Assembly (NCBI GenBank): GCA_904394195.1 | Contig: CAJFNH010000009.1 | Span: 1-19,852, forward strand | Length of the DNA: 19,852 nucleotides | Source: Candidatus Gallimonas caecicola | GTDB taxonomy: Bacteria > Bacillota > Clostridia > Christensenellales > Borkfalkiaceae | Direction of reading: 5' to 3' | In this document: piece after piece, positions 1 to 6,786 of the stretch | Position numbering within the stretch: position 1 is the stretch's first letter | Layout: every line of letters starts with the position of its first letter | Made by a program: the position numbers and the translations under genes | The notes under the pieces: generated by a model | The model's input: the letters and a program-made list of their open reading frames with translations, nothing else | What the model was told of the DNA's origin: nothing | Database searches by the model: none

Positions 1-1176
1 TGGGACAAATTGCTCGTCAATGCTTCGCAGGTCACCAACCCGCCCATAGACCCGCTGCGCGAGCCGATGGAGACCCGCCTTTGGCTGGGCAAGCGCGCTG
101 CATCCGTCGAACGGGATGCAAAGGGCAGGCTGAAAAACACCCTTTCGCCCCAGCTCGAGCTCAAAGTGCCAATCCTCTTTTCGGCGATGAGCTATGGCTC
201 CATCAGTTACAACGCGCACGAATCGCTCGCGCGGGCGGCGCAGGAGCTGGGGACTTATTACAACACGGGCGAGGGCGGATTGCACAGGGACTTCTACAAG
301 TACAAGAACACCATCGTGCAGGTGGCGAGCGGCAGATTCGGCGTCTGGCAGGAATACCTCGAACACGCCGCCGCCATTGAGATCAAGATGGGGCAGGGCG
401 CCAAGCCGGGCATCGGCGGGCACCTTCCCGGAACAAAGATCACCGAAGACGTCTCCGAAACGCGCATGATCCCGCAGGGAGCGGACGCCATCTCTCCCGC
501 GCCCCATCACGACATCTATTCCATCGAGGATCTTCGCCAGCTCGTGTGTTCCCTGAAGGAGGCGACGGACTACAAAAAGCCTGTCATCGTCAAGGTGGCG
601 GCGGTGCATAACGCGGCGGCGATCGCAAGCGGCATTGCGCGCAGCGGTGCGGATATCATCGCCATCGACGGCTTCCGCGGCGGCACGGGCGCAGCGCCCA
701 CGCGCATCCGCGACAACGTGGGCATCCCTATCGAACTCGCGCTTGCGCAGGTCGATCAACGCCTGCGCGACGAGGGCATCCGCGACGAGGTCTCCCTCAT
801 CGTGGGCGGCTCCATCCGTTCGAGCGCCGACGTCGTCAAGGCGATCGCGCTGGGAGCGGACGCATGCTATATCGGCACGGCGGCGCTGCTTGCGCTCGGC
901 TGTCACCTGTGCAGAAGCTGCCATACGGGGCTGTGCAACTGGGGCATCGCCACCCAGCGGCCCGAACTGGTCAGCCGCCTCGATCCCGAAATCGGCTACA
1001 GGCGGCTCGTCAACCTCGTCACCGCCTGGGATCACGAGATCCGGGAGATGATGGGGGGAATGGGCATCAACTCCATCGAAGCGCTCCGGGGCAACCGGCT
1101 CATGCTGCGCGGCGTGGGGCTGACCGACCGCGAACTGGATCTGCTTGGCGTGCGCTACGCAGGCGAGAATATGTGA
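1..1176 (+). CDS. Glutamate synthase, FMN/Fe-S synthase domain (GltB2-like), 5' end missing
   Basis: This subunit transfers ammonia from glutamine to 2-oxoglutarate on FMN to give glutamate, in the cytoplasm. The frame is open to the first base, so the start lies outside; 391 residues are visible. Family signatures are present: SAMSYGSIS near residue 60, NTGEGG near 90, the FMN/substrate barrel strand with DGFRGGTGAAP near 221-231, and GGSIRSSADV. The 3Fe-4S cysteines are spaced C-x5-C-x4-C (codons at 901, 919, 934), followed by WGIATQ; one extra Cys sits at 910. The glutaminase and GXGXG domains are absent from this chain, as in archaeal-type split glutamate synthases, and the GXGXG part is encoded next. 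The small NADPH-oxidising partner is not in view. Family assignment is secure; the electron donor is unknown. Confidence 0.93.
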   Translation, partial: WDKLLVNASQVTNPPIDPLREPMETRLWLGKRAASVERDAKGRLKNTLSPQLELKVPILFSAMSYGSISYNAHESLARAAQELGTYYNTGEGGLHRDFYKYKNTIVQVASGRFGVWQEYLEHAAAIEIKMGQGAKPGIGGHLPGTKITEDVSETRMIPQGADAISPAPHHDIYSIEDLRQLVCSLKEATDYKKPVIVKVAAVHNAAAIASGIARSGADIIAIDGFRGGTGAAPTRIRDNVGIPIELALAQVDQRLRDEGIRDEVSLIVGGSIRSSADVVKAIALGADACYIGTAALLALGCHLCRSCHTGLCNWGIATQRPELVSRLDPEIGYRRLVNLVTAWDHEIREMMGGMGINSIEALRGNRLMLRGVGLTDRELDLLGVRYAGENM

Positions 1177-1203
1177 GGCTGCCATGCGGGCGGTCTGCAA
1201 AGG

Positions 1204-1225
1204 CGCGCGGGGCAGTGCCCGCGCG
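1204..1225 (+). other. Intercistronic hairpin abutting the ribosome binding site
   Basis: CGCGCGGG (1204-1211) and CCCGCGCG (1218-1225) form a perfect 8-bp stem with a 6-nt loop. The 3' arm touches the GGAGG at 1226-1230 of the next gene. There is no T-tract, so it is not a terminator. It may affect translation or stability of the downstream message; that is inference. Confidence 0.45.
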
Positions 1226-1236
1226 GGAGGTATGAT

Positions 1237-1956
1237 ATGATCATCGATGCAAACGGGATGCACTACGCCGCGCTCAATGCGGCGGTGCGCGCCTGCCCCG
1301 AACGCGAAGTGCGTATCGAGCACTGCGTCGGGCAGCGCTATATCGGCACAGGACTTTCGGATAAACGCATCGAGGTGGTCGGCACGCCCGGCAACGCGCT
1401 CGGCGCCTATCTGAACGGGGGCAGCATCCGCGTACAGGGCAACGTGCAGGAGGCGACGGGCGACACCATGAACGGCGGCGAGATCGTCGTATGCGGCAGC
1501 GCGGGCGACGCGACGGGCTATGCCATGCGGGGCGGGAAGATCTTTGTGGAAGGGGATGTGGGGTATCGCTGCGGCATCCACATCAAGGCGTACCGCGAGA
1601 ACAGGCCCGCCATCGTCATCGGCGGCTGCGCGGGCAGTTTTCTGGGCGAATACCAGGCGGGCGGCACCATCATCGTGCTGGGGCTGAACGCGCAGGGCAG
1701 GCCGGCGGTCGGCAACTTCTGCGGCACGGGCATGCACGGCGGCGAAATGTTCGTGCGCGGCGGGCAGATCCCAGCAAGGCTGCCCGCACAGGTGCACGCA
1801 GAGCGGCTCGCCGCCCTTCCCGACGAAGCGCAGGCGCTGGTGTGCGAGTGGTGCGCGCTCTTCGGCCATGAGGCGGCAGCGGTGCTGCGCGCGCCCTTCA
1901 TCCGCCTTACGCCCGACAGTCAGAATCCCTATCGCCGGATGTATGTCGGCAATTAA
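1237..1956 (+). CDS. Glutamate synthase GXGXG-domain subunit (GltB3-like)
   Basis: This is the structural beta-helix domain of glutamate synthase made as a separate 239-residue protein. In full-length GltB it props up the ammonia channel between glutaminase and synthase sites; here it presumably assembles with the product of the preceding gene. Repeated glycine-rich turns run through residues ~30-180 (for example GNALGAYLNGG, GDATGYAMRGG, GSFLGEYQAGG, GNFCGTGMHGG), the diagnostic GXGXG pattern. The start is ATG 1237, 6 nt after GGGAGG (1225-1230); an earlier ATG at 1232 hits a stop after two codons. It lies 60 nt downstream of the synthase gene, in the same operon. Confidence in the family is high. 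Confidence 0.92.
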   Translation: MIIDANGMHYAALNAAVRACPEREVRIEHCVGQRYIGTGLSDKRIEVVGTPGNALGAYLNGGSIRVQGNVQEATGDTMNGGEIVVCGSAGDATGYAMRGGKIFVEGDVGYRCGIHIKAYRENRPAIVIGGCAGSFLGEYQAGGTIIVLGLNAQGRPAVGNFCGTGMHGGEMFVRGGQIPARLPAQVHAERLAALPDEAQALVCEWCALFGHEAAAVLRAPFIRLTPDSQNPYRRMYVGN

Positions 1957-2008
1957 GCGCGGCGGAAGAGTATATCGCCCTGGCTGCGTCGAAAGTGTCT
2001 GCAGCGTA

Positions 2009-2024
2009 CGCGCCGCAGGGCGCG
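2009..2024 (+). other. Hairpin in the leader of the asparagine synthetase remnant
   Basis: CGCGCC (2009-2014) and GGCGCG (2019-2024) pair around a GCAG loop, 14 nt before the ribosome binding site AAGGAG (2038-2043). Like the hairpin at 1204-1225, it is followed within a few bases by a run containing GCAGTGC or GCAGTG. No T-tract follows. Its role is unknown. Confidence 0.35.
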
Positions 2025-2049
2025 GGCAGTGCAGGCGAAGGAGCAGAGT

Positions 2050-2678
2050 ATGTGTTCGATCTTTTGCTGTACGGGGAAAGACGTCTCCAAAGAAAGGATG
2101 GAACGCTGTTTTTACAGGACGCTTTCGCGCGGTCCGGATATGACGTCGTTTGAAGAGACGCCGGGCGGCTGGATGGGGTTTCACCGCCTTGCGATCATGG
2201 GACTGAACGCAGCGGGCATGCAGCCCTTTGCCCTGAACGGCAATATGCTTGTCTGCAACGGAGAAATCTACGGCTTCCGTTCCTTGAAACGCAAGTTGGA
2301 AGGGAAGGGCTATGTGTTCCGTTCGGACAGTGACTGCGAGATCCTTCTGCCCTTGTAACTGCTATTGCGACATTGCCGCCGTCGATGAATTTGTGCGCGG
2401 GGATCCGGATGAGGTGTGTGCCGCCATCCGCGAAAAGCTTATTGCGGGCATTGAAAAGCGGCTGGACAGTGATGCGCCTTTGGGATTTCTGCTTTCGGGA
2501 GGGCTGGACAGCTCACTTGTCTGCGCCGTCGGCGCGCGGTTTTTGAACAAGCCTGTGCGCACGTTTGCGATCGGCATGCGCGGCGGATTTCTGGATGCCG
2601 AACAGAGACTGGAAGGGATGCGATGTAAGCGATCCGAGCGCGCGCGCCCTTGCAAATTACGGTGACAGCGGAAAATAA
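2050..2678 (+). pseudogene. asnB: Asparagine synthetase (glutamine-hydrolysing), multiply deleted remnant
   Basis: Intact AsnB (about 500-530 residues) makes asparagine from aspartate, ATP and glutamine. Only three blocks remain. Block 1 (2050-2358) starts with the nucleophile Cys2 (MCSIF; family norm MCGIF) and the glutaminase motif NGEIYG, then stops at DCEILLPL. Block 2 (about 2357-2580) is in another frame and carries the ATP pyrophosphatase loop SGGLDSS, ending near RTFAIGM. Block 3 (about 2586-2678), in the third frame, reads FWMPNRDWKG then DPSARALANYG, which is the usual AsnB C-terminus. Roughly 110 and 230 codons are missing at the two junctions. The original ribosome binding site AAGGAG (2038-2043) survives 6 nt before ATG 2050. 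A functional synthetase is not possible; a short glutaminase fragment could still be translated. An assembly error is the alternative. Confidence 0.85.
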
Positions 2679-2681
2679 GAC

Positions 2682-2721
2682 GCGCGCCGTCCGTGCTCTT
2701 GCGGACGGCGCGCAATTTTTT
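2682..2721 (+). terminator. Rho-independent terminator after the glutamate synthase cluster
   Basis: A perfect 12-bp GC-rich stem (2682-2693 with 2702-2713) with an 8-nt loop is followed by AA and six T (2716-2721). It starts 4 nt after the AsnB remnant ends, so the original gene end is still in place. Confidence 0.92.
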
Positions 2722-2754
2722 CCCAAAAAATCGCAGAAATTTTTCATTTGGGTC

Positions 2755-2783
2755 TTGACGAAAGTCTGCGGTGCGTGTATAAT
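2755..2783 (+). promoter_or_regulatory. Sigma-70/SigA-type promoter of the alcohol dehydrogenase gene
   Basis: TTGACG (2755-2760) and TATAAT (2778-2783) are separated by exactly 17 bp. A start near 2790 would leave a ~50-nt leader ending in AAGGAG (2829-2834). This is one of the best promoter matches in the window and suggests strong, possibly constitutive transcription. Confidence 0.88.
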
Positions 2784-2842
2784 ATGCAATGGAAAAAATG
2801 TGAACGAATACGTTCGCAGAATAATCATAAGGAGAAAGTTGT

Positions 2843-4066
2843 ATGGCAAGGTTTACATTACCCAGAGATCTGTATCACGGCAAGGGCGCCATGGAGGCGC
2901 TCAAGTCCTTCCAGGGCAAGAAGGCGATCATCTGCGTCGGCGGCGGCTCGATGAAGAAATTCGGCTTCCTGGACAAGGCGGTCTCTTATCTGCAGGAAGC
3001 AGGCATGGAAGTCAAGCTCTTTGAGGGCATCGAGCCCGATCCCTCCGTCGAGACGGTCATGAAGGGCGCGCAGGCGATGCTTGAGTTTGAGCCCGACTGG
3101 ATCATTGCGATGGGCGGCGGCTCGCCCATCGATGCGGCAAAGGCGATGTGGATCAAGTATGAGTATCCCGACATCACGTTCGAGGAAATGTGCAAGGTGT
3201 TCGGCATCCCGCAGCTGCGCCACAAGGCAAAGTTCTGCGCCATCTCTTCCACGAGCGGCACGGCGACCGAGGTCACCGCGTTCTCTATCATCACCGATTA
3301 TTCGAAGGGCATCAAGTACCCGATCGCCGACTTCGAGATCACGCCCGACGTCGCCATTGTCGACCCCGAGCTTGCCGAGACCATGCCCAAGAAGCTGGTC
3401 GCACATACCGGCATGGACGCCATGACGCACGCCATCGAGGCTTACGTTTCCACCGCGAACTGCAACTACACCGATCCGCTCGCTATCCACGCGATCGAGA
3501 TGATCCAGAAGAACCTTGTCGCCTCCTATAACGGCGATATGGCGGCGCGCGACGCGATGCACGACGCACAGTGCCTTGCCGGCATGGCGTTCTCCAACGC
3601 CCTTTTGGGCATCGTCCACTCCATGGCGCACAAGACGGGCGCTGCGTTCGCAGACTACGGCGCGCACATCATCCACGGCGCGGCAAACGCCATGTACCTG
3701 CCCAAGGTCATCGCGTTCAACGCAAAGAATCTGACGGCGCGCAGGCGCTACGGCGTCATCGCCGACTACATGGGCATCTGCAACAAGAGCGCCAGCGATT
3801 CCGAGAAGGTGCGCGCCCTCATCGCGTACCTGCGCAAGATGAACGACGACCTCAATATCCCGCACTGCATCAAGAACTACGGCGCGGACAGCTATCCCTG
3901 CGAGCAGGGCTTCGTTCCCGAAAACGTCTTCCTGGAAAGACTGCATGACATCGCGGTCAACGCCATCGGCGATGCCTGCACGGGCTCCAACCCCCGCAAG
4001 CCCTCCGTCGAGGAGATGGAAAAGCTGCTCAAGTGCTGCTACTACGATACCGAAGTGGATTTCTGA
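2843..4066 (+). CDS. Iron-containing alcohol dehydrogenase (group III)
   Basis: A 407-residue NAD(P)-dependent oxidoreductase that interconverts an alcohol and its aldehyde, typically to dispose of reducing power in fermentation. The dinucleotide-binding loop GGGSPIDAAKAM spans residues 91-102. The metal ligands expected for the family are Asp192 and His196 (GMDAMTHAIEAY), His259 (GIVHSMAHKTGA) and His278 (HG before AAN). Length is normal for single-domain butanol/1,3-propanediol/lactaldehyde-type dehydrogenases; there is no AdhE-type aldehyde dehydrogenase half. The start is ATG 2843, 8 nt after AAGGAG. The gene stands alone between its own promoter and terminator, so it is a monocistronic unit. 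The substrate cannot be read from the sequence; butanol or ethanol dehydrogenase are plausible. Confidence 0.93.
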   Translation: MARFTLPRDLYHGKGAMEALKSFQGKKAIICVGGGSMKKFGFLDKAVSYLQEAGMEVKLFEGIEPDPSVETVMKGAQAMLEFEPDWIIAMGGGSPIDAAKAMWIKYEYPDITFEEMCKVFGIPQLRHKAKFCAISSTSGTATEVTAFSIITDYSKGIKYPIADFEITPDVAIVDPELAETMPKKLVAHTGMDAMTHAIEAYVSTANCNYTDPLAIHAIEMIQKNLVASYNGDMAARDAMHDAQCLAGMAFSNALLGIVHSMAHKTGAAFADYGAHIIHGAANAMYLPKVIAFNAKNLTARRRYGVIADYMGICNKSASDSEKVRALIAYLRKMNDDLNIPHCIKNYGADSYPCEQGFVPENVFLERLHDIAVNAIGDACTGSNPRKPSVEEMEKLLKCCYYDTEVDF

Positions 4067-4078
4067 CAAATCCGCAAA

Positions 4079-4106
4079 AAAGGCCTCCGTACGGGGGTCT
4101 TTTTTT
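4079..4106 (+). terminator. Rho-independent terminator of the alcohol dehydrogenase gene
   Basis: AAAGGCCTCC and GGGGGTCTTT form a 10-bp stem (two G-U pairs) around a GTAC loop, running directly into a T-tract that ends at 4106. It begins 13 nt after the stop codon. Confidence 0.9.
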
Positions 4107-4133
4107 ATGCCTTGCGGCTATGGCGAAGGATAT

Positions 4134-4147
4134 CCAATAAGTATTGG
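4134..4147. promoter_or_regulatory. Palindrome over the -35 element, candidate operator
   Basis: CCAATA-AG-TATTGG is a perfect 6-2-6 inverted repeat. Its right arm overlaps the -35 hexamer of the following promoter by four bases, a classic repressor position. No regulator is identified, so the role is inferred from position alone. Confidence 0.4.
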
Positions 4148-4173
4148 ACAATGCTTGCGGATTGTGCTATAAT
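4144..4173 (+). promoter_or_regulatory. Promoter of the DUF3737 gene
   Basis: TTGGAC (4144-4149), an 18-bp spacer and TATAAT (4168-4173). The -10 is preceded by TGC, an extended -10 (TGn) element, which can compensate for the imperfect -35. Confidence 0.75.
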
Positions 4174-4205
4174 ACAGACCGAAATTCATCTGCGATACAG
4201 GACAT

Positions 4206-5057
4206 ATGACCATGCAACCGATTTGTGAAAAGACATTTGCGCAGGAGCGCGCGCTCTATGCCTCCCGCGCTCTGCATCTGCAACGCTGCCGCTTCGAAGG
4301 GGAGGAGGACGGAGAGTCTGCACTCAAGGAAAGCAAAGATATCCTCGCGCAGGACTGTTTTTTTGATCTGCGCTACCCGCTGTGGCATGTGCGCGGGGCA
4401 AGACTTGAAAACTGCGAGATGACGCCCGGCTGCCGCGCCGCGCTCTGGTATGACGAGGACGTGATTATCACCGGATGCAAAATGAACGGCATCAAGGCGG
4501 TGCGCGAGTGCCGCGGCGTGCGCATTTCCGGCACGCATATCTCCTCGCCCGAGTTCGGGTGGAAGAGCCGCGATCTGACTTTGAAGGATTGCTCGCTCCT
4601 CTCCGAATACGCCTTTCTGGAGAGCCGCGATATCCGCATCGACGGGCTGCACTTCGACGGGAAGTATTCCTTTCAGTATGTGCACGACATGACCATCTCA
4701 CATTCCGAGCTGCACACCAAAGACGCCTTCTGGCACGCCCGGAACGTGACGGTCACGGACAGCCTGGTGGACGGCGAGTACCTGGGCTGGTATTCACAGG
4801 GGCTCACCTTTGTGCGCTGCCATATCCGGGGCACGCAGCCGCTTTGTTATTGCAAAAATCTGCGCCTGATCGACTGCACCATGGAGGGCGCGGATCTCGC
4901 TTTCGAATACAGCGACGTACAGGCGGACGTGCACAGCTCCATCGTCTCCGTCAAAAATCCGCACAGGGGACGCATCGTTGCCGACAGCATCGGCGAGATC
5001 ATCAAAACGCCGGACAGCGTATATCCCGTGCGCGCAAAGATTGTGACAAGGGGCTAA
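4206..5057 (+). CDS. DUF3737 family protein (pentapeptide/beta-helix-like)
   Basis: A 283-residue protein of the DUF3737 family; its biochemical role is not known. The chain is built of short repeating strands of the type 'x-hydrophobic-x-Asp/Asn-Cys-x-hydrophobic' spaced every ~18-25 residues (for example LHLQRCRF, ARLENCEM, VIITGCKM, LTLKDCSL, LTFVRCHI, LRLIDCTM), as expected for a right-handed beta-helix. No signal peptide or membrane segment is seen, so it is probably cytoplasmic. The start is uncertain: ATG 4206 is only 3 nt after AGGA (4199-4202), and ATG 4212 two codons later has a better 9-nt spacing. It has its own promoter and terminator and meets the next gene tail to tail. Confidence 0.85.
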   Translation: MTMQPICEKTFAQERALYASRALHLQRCRFEGEEDGESALKESKDILAQDCFFDLRYPLWHVRGARLENCEMTPGCRAALWYDEDVIITGCKMNGIKAVRECRGVRISGTHISSPEFGWKSRDLTLKDCSLLSEYAFLESRDIRIDGLHFDGKYSFQYVHDMTISHSELHTKDAFWHARNVTVTDSLVDGEYLGWYSQGLTFVRCHIRGTQPLCYCKNLRLIDCTMEGADLAFEYSDVQADVHSSIVSVKNPHRGRIVADSIGEIIKTPDSVYPVRAKIVTRG

Positions 5058-5072
5058 TCGCCCTTTGTTTTT
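5046..5072 (+). terminator. Terminator whose loop contains the stop codons of two convergent genes
   Basis: ACAAGGGG (5046-5053) pairs with CCCTTTGT (5061-5068) through eight pairs, one of them G-U, around a 7-nt loop; T residues run to 5072. The loop holds TAA of the DUF3737 gene (5055-5057) and, on the other strand, TAG of the glycosyltransferase gene (5056-5054). It works as a terminator only for the plus strand, because there is no T-tract on the minus strand. Confidence 0.7.
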
Positions 5073-6115
5073 GGCGCCGTCTGTGCAAAAAAGGCGGCGT
5101 TATGCGCAACGCTGGGGTGGTCGGGCGCCAGGGTGGCGGCGCGGACGTGACAGGCGAGCGCTTTTTCCATGTCTCCGAGTGCATAGTGGCAGTATGTCAG
5201 CCCCAGAAGGGGAAACAGGGTGCGTTCGTCGGGCAGGTCAAAGTCGCCCTCGCCGGAACGGTCGGGGCATTTCAGGGCGTGTTCGTACCACCAGATCGCC
5301 TCGCGCAGACTGCCCGCTTCCTGAAAGAGCCTTCCCACGGCGTGGCAGACGCCCCCGCGCGGCAATCCGTAGCGGAAGGCACGCAGCAGCGCGTCGAGCG
5401 CGCCTTCCCGGTCGCCGCGCGCCGCACGGCAGTCTGCAAGCACACGGCAGGCTTCGATCTTGTTGACGTACCATCCGTCGCCGGAGAGCATCTCCTCCAG
5501 TACGGCGGCTGCCTCGGTGTACAGTTTTGCATAGTACAGTTCCCTCCCGTAGTAGAACATATCGCGCGCGCCCAGGGGCTCCTCGGCGCGCCACTTCTGA
5601 TAGATATGCAGGTTGCGCGCGCCACGCGGTTTGCTGCTGCCCAGGTGCGTCACGGAAAATTCATCCCGTATGACCTTTCCGTGCGCACCGATGCACTCGT
5701 GCACCCGTCCTTCCCAAACAAAATTGCCCGCCCGCCGCACGATGCGTTCGCGGAAATAGCTGCATCCGCCGCTGATATATCTGCATGCCGCCAGATCGGC
5801 ACGCTCGCGCTGCATGCGCGCTTTGAGCGCGTTCAGGCGGGGGAGCATGTCGGGCGTGATCACGTCGTCCGCGTCCAGCCACATGATCAGATCGCCGCGC
5901 GCCTTGGAAAAGGAAAAGTTGCGGGCGGCGGAAAAGTCGTCTGACCATGCAAAGGGAAAGACGCGGTCGGTATATCTGCGTGCGATGGAGACGGTCGTGT
6001 CCGCGCTGCCTGTGTCCGCGATCACGATCTCATCCGCCGCGTCCTTCACGCTGTCTAAACAGCGGGTAAGCACTTCTTCCTCATCCTTTACGATCATACA
6101 AACGGATAGCAGCAT
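5054..6115 (-). CDS. Family 2 glycosyltransferase with C-terminal TPR region
   Basis: A 353-residue cytoplasmic enzyme expected to move a sugar from a nucleotide-sugar donor to a lipid, peptide or glycan acceptor. Residues 3-90 are a GT-A nucleotide-binding fold: SVCMIVKDEE at 4-13, IADTGSADTT at 32-41, SDDFSAARNF at 58-67, and the metal-binding DAD at 81-83 in WLDADDV. Residues ~205-350 are helical repeats of TPR type (for example EAIWWYEHALK and EKALACHVRAATLAPDHPS). GT2 plus TPR is a known combination. The start is the ATG at 6115-6113, preceded by AGGAGG with suitable spacing; the longer open frame upstream only reads the complement of a collagen-like gene and is not used. The acceptor is unknown. 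It converges on the DUF3737 gene and the stop codons overlap. Confidence 0.9.
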   Translation of the reverse strand: MLLSVCMIVKDEEEVLTRCLDSVKDAADEIVIADTGSADTTVSIARRYTDRVFPFAWSDDFSAARNFSFSKARGDLIMWLDADDVITPDMLPRLNALKARMQRERADLAACRYISGGCSYFRERIVRRAGNFVWEGRVHECIGAHGKVIRDEFSVTHLGSSKPRGARNLHIYQKWRAEEPLGARDMFYYGRELYYAKLYTEAAAVLEEMLSGDGWYVNKIEACRVLADCRAARGDREGALDALLRAFRYGLPRGGVCHAVGRLFQEAGSLREAIWWYEHALKCPDRSGEGDFDLPDERTLFPLLGLTYCHYALGDMEKALACHVRAATLAPDHPSVAHNAAFFAQTAPKTKGD

Positions 6116-6139
6116 TGTCACCTCCTGCGACGGTCGCCG

Positions 6140-6152
6140 ACTATAATATAGT
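6140..6152. promoter_or_regulatory. Palindromic -10-like element between divergent genes
   Basis: ACTATA-A-TATAGT is a perfect 6-1-6 palindrome offering TATAAT (6142-6147) on the plus strand and TATATT on the minus strand. It lies between the glycosyltransferase start (6115) and the collagen-like gene (6218), so it could be a shared -10 for both. No convincing -35 exists at 16-18 bp on either strand, so this is tentative. Confidence 0.4.
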
Positions 6153-6217
6153 ACGGGCAATGCAAAAATTGCGTGCATTGTTCCGTGCGCGTCAGCGCAG
6201 ATCGGAGGAAAAGATTT

Positions 6218-6505
6218 ATGACGATTTACAAGAGAACTTGTACCTGCGGGTGCTGCCCCTGTGTTTGCGATTGGCATTGCAGCGAGACCGCCGTGTTCAG
6301 CGATGGCTCCGGAATAACGGGGCCCACCGGTCCCACGGGCGTGACGGGGCCCACCGGTCCCACGGGCGTGACGGGACCCATCGGTCCCACGGGACCTACG
6401 GAACAAGTTTCATATGGGAAAGCGGGAAGAAGGGTGATGGGCGTTCCGAACTTTCCGGGAGCCGGGATCCGTCACATATTTTGTTCCGGGGTCGGAAAAA
6501 GCTGA
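6218..6505 (+). CDS. Small cysteine-rich collagen-like protein, probably truncated
   Basis: A 95-residue product. Residues 1-20 contain six Cys (MTIYKRTCTCGCCPCVCDWH), then about ten Gly-X-Thr/Ile triplets of the GPT/GVT type at roughly residues 33-62 form a collagen-like stretch, followed by a non-repetitive basic tail. Collagen-like proteins with TGPTGP runs are common in Clostridia and Bacilli, often on spores or the cell surface, and are normally much longer with a globular C-terminal trimerisation domain, which is missing here. ATG 6218 follows GGAGG (6204-6208) at 9 nt. It has no signal peptide. It may be a shortened relic, a spore-coat-type protein, or a real mini-protein. Confidence 0.6.
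   Translation: MTIYKRTCTCGCCPCVCDWHCSETAVFSDGSGITGPTGPTGVTGPTGPTGVTGPIGPTGPTEQVSYGKAGRRVMGVPNFPGAGIRHIFCSGVGKS
6317..6397 (+). repeat. Three tandem 27-bp repeats encoding collagen triplets
   Basis: Units at 6317-6343 and 6344-6370 are identical. The third, at 6371-6397, differs at a few bases. Each codes three Gly-X-Y triplets, so copy-number change keeps the frame. Such arrays often vary between strains. Confidence 0.85.
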
Positions 6506-6786
6506 ACAAATAAAAAATGCGTATGGCATTGAAGGCATGATGAAAAATAAAATTTTTGAGCCCGCGGGGCGCAGCAAATGCGTATTCCGCGGATATTTTT
6601 TTGTCCGAAACGGGCTTTCAAGGCGGTATTTCCGAAATTTTCTATGTTCTTTCAAAAATCCATTGTGGAAAATTTCCGAATGAAAAGTTAATATTAGTGA
6701 TGTTAAAAGATTCCTCGGATCATTTTTTGGAAATTATTTTGCATTTGTTTGCATTAAAATTTATTTTTCAAACAGGGAGGAAAGGT
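6506..6786. other. AT-rich intergenic stretch
   Basis: No convincing gene. It holds the terminator-like hairpin at 6562-6602, and an inverted repeat GAAATTTTC (6634-6642) / GAAAATTTC (6668-6676). The base composition is clearly more AT-rich than the flanking genes. An open frame covering 6556-6786 has no start signal and no recognisable product, and only its last part (from 6787) looks translated. Confidence 0.5.
6562..6602 (+). terminator. Probable terminator of the collagen-like gene
   Basis: CCGCGG (6562-6567) pairs with CCGCGG (6587-6592). A nested inner stem GCGCA/TGCGT (6569-6573 with 6579-6583) has one G-U pair. ATA and seven T follow (6596-6602). The stem is interrupted, so moderate confidence. 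Confidence 0.6.

Noticed and set aside
1..1956. Split glutamate synthase as a broken gene
   Set aside because: Separate synthase and GXGXG chains are the normal archaeal-type arrangement and each has its own start signal.
2858..4069. 403-codon minus-strand frame opposite the alcohol dehydrogenase gene
   Set aside because: Mirror of a well-identified enzyme gene that has its own promoter, ribosome binding site and terminator.
6317..6397. Tandem 27-bp units as a CRISPR array
   Set aside because: Units are contiguous with no spacers and encode Gly-X-Y triplets in frame.
6116..6406. N-terminal extension of the glycosyltransferase (start at 6406)
   Set aside because: The extension is a low-complexity GT-RHARG type repeat produced by the complement of the collagen repeats; the ATG at 6115 has a good AGGAGG site and starts at the normal family N-terminus.
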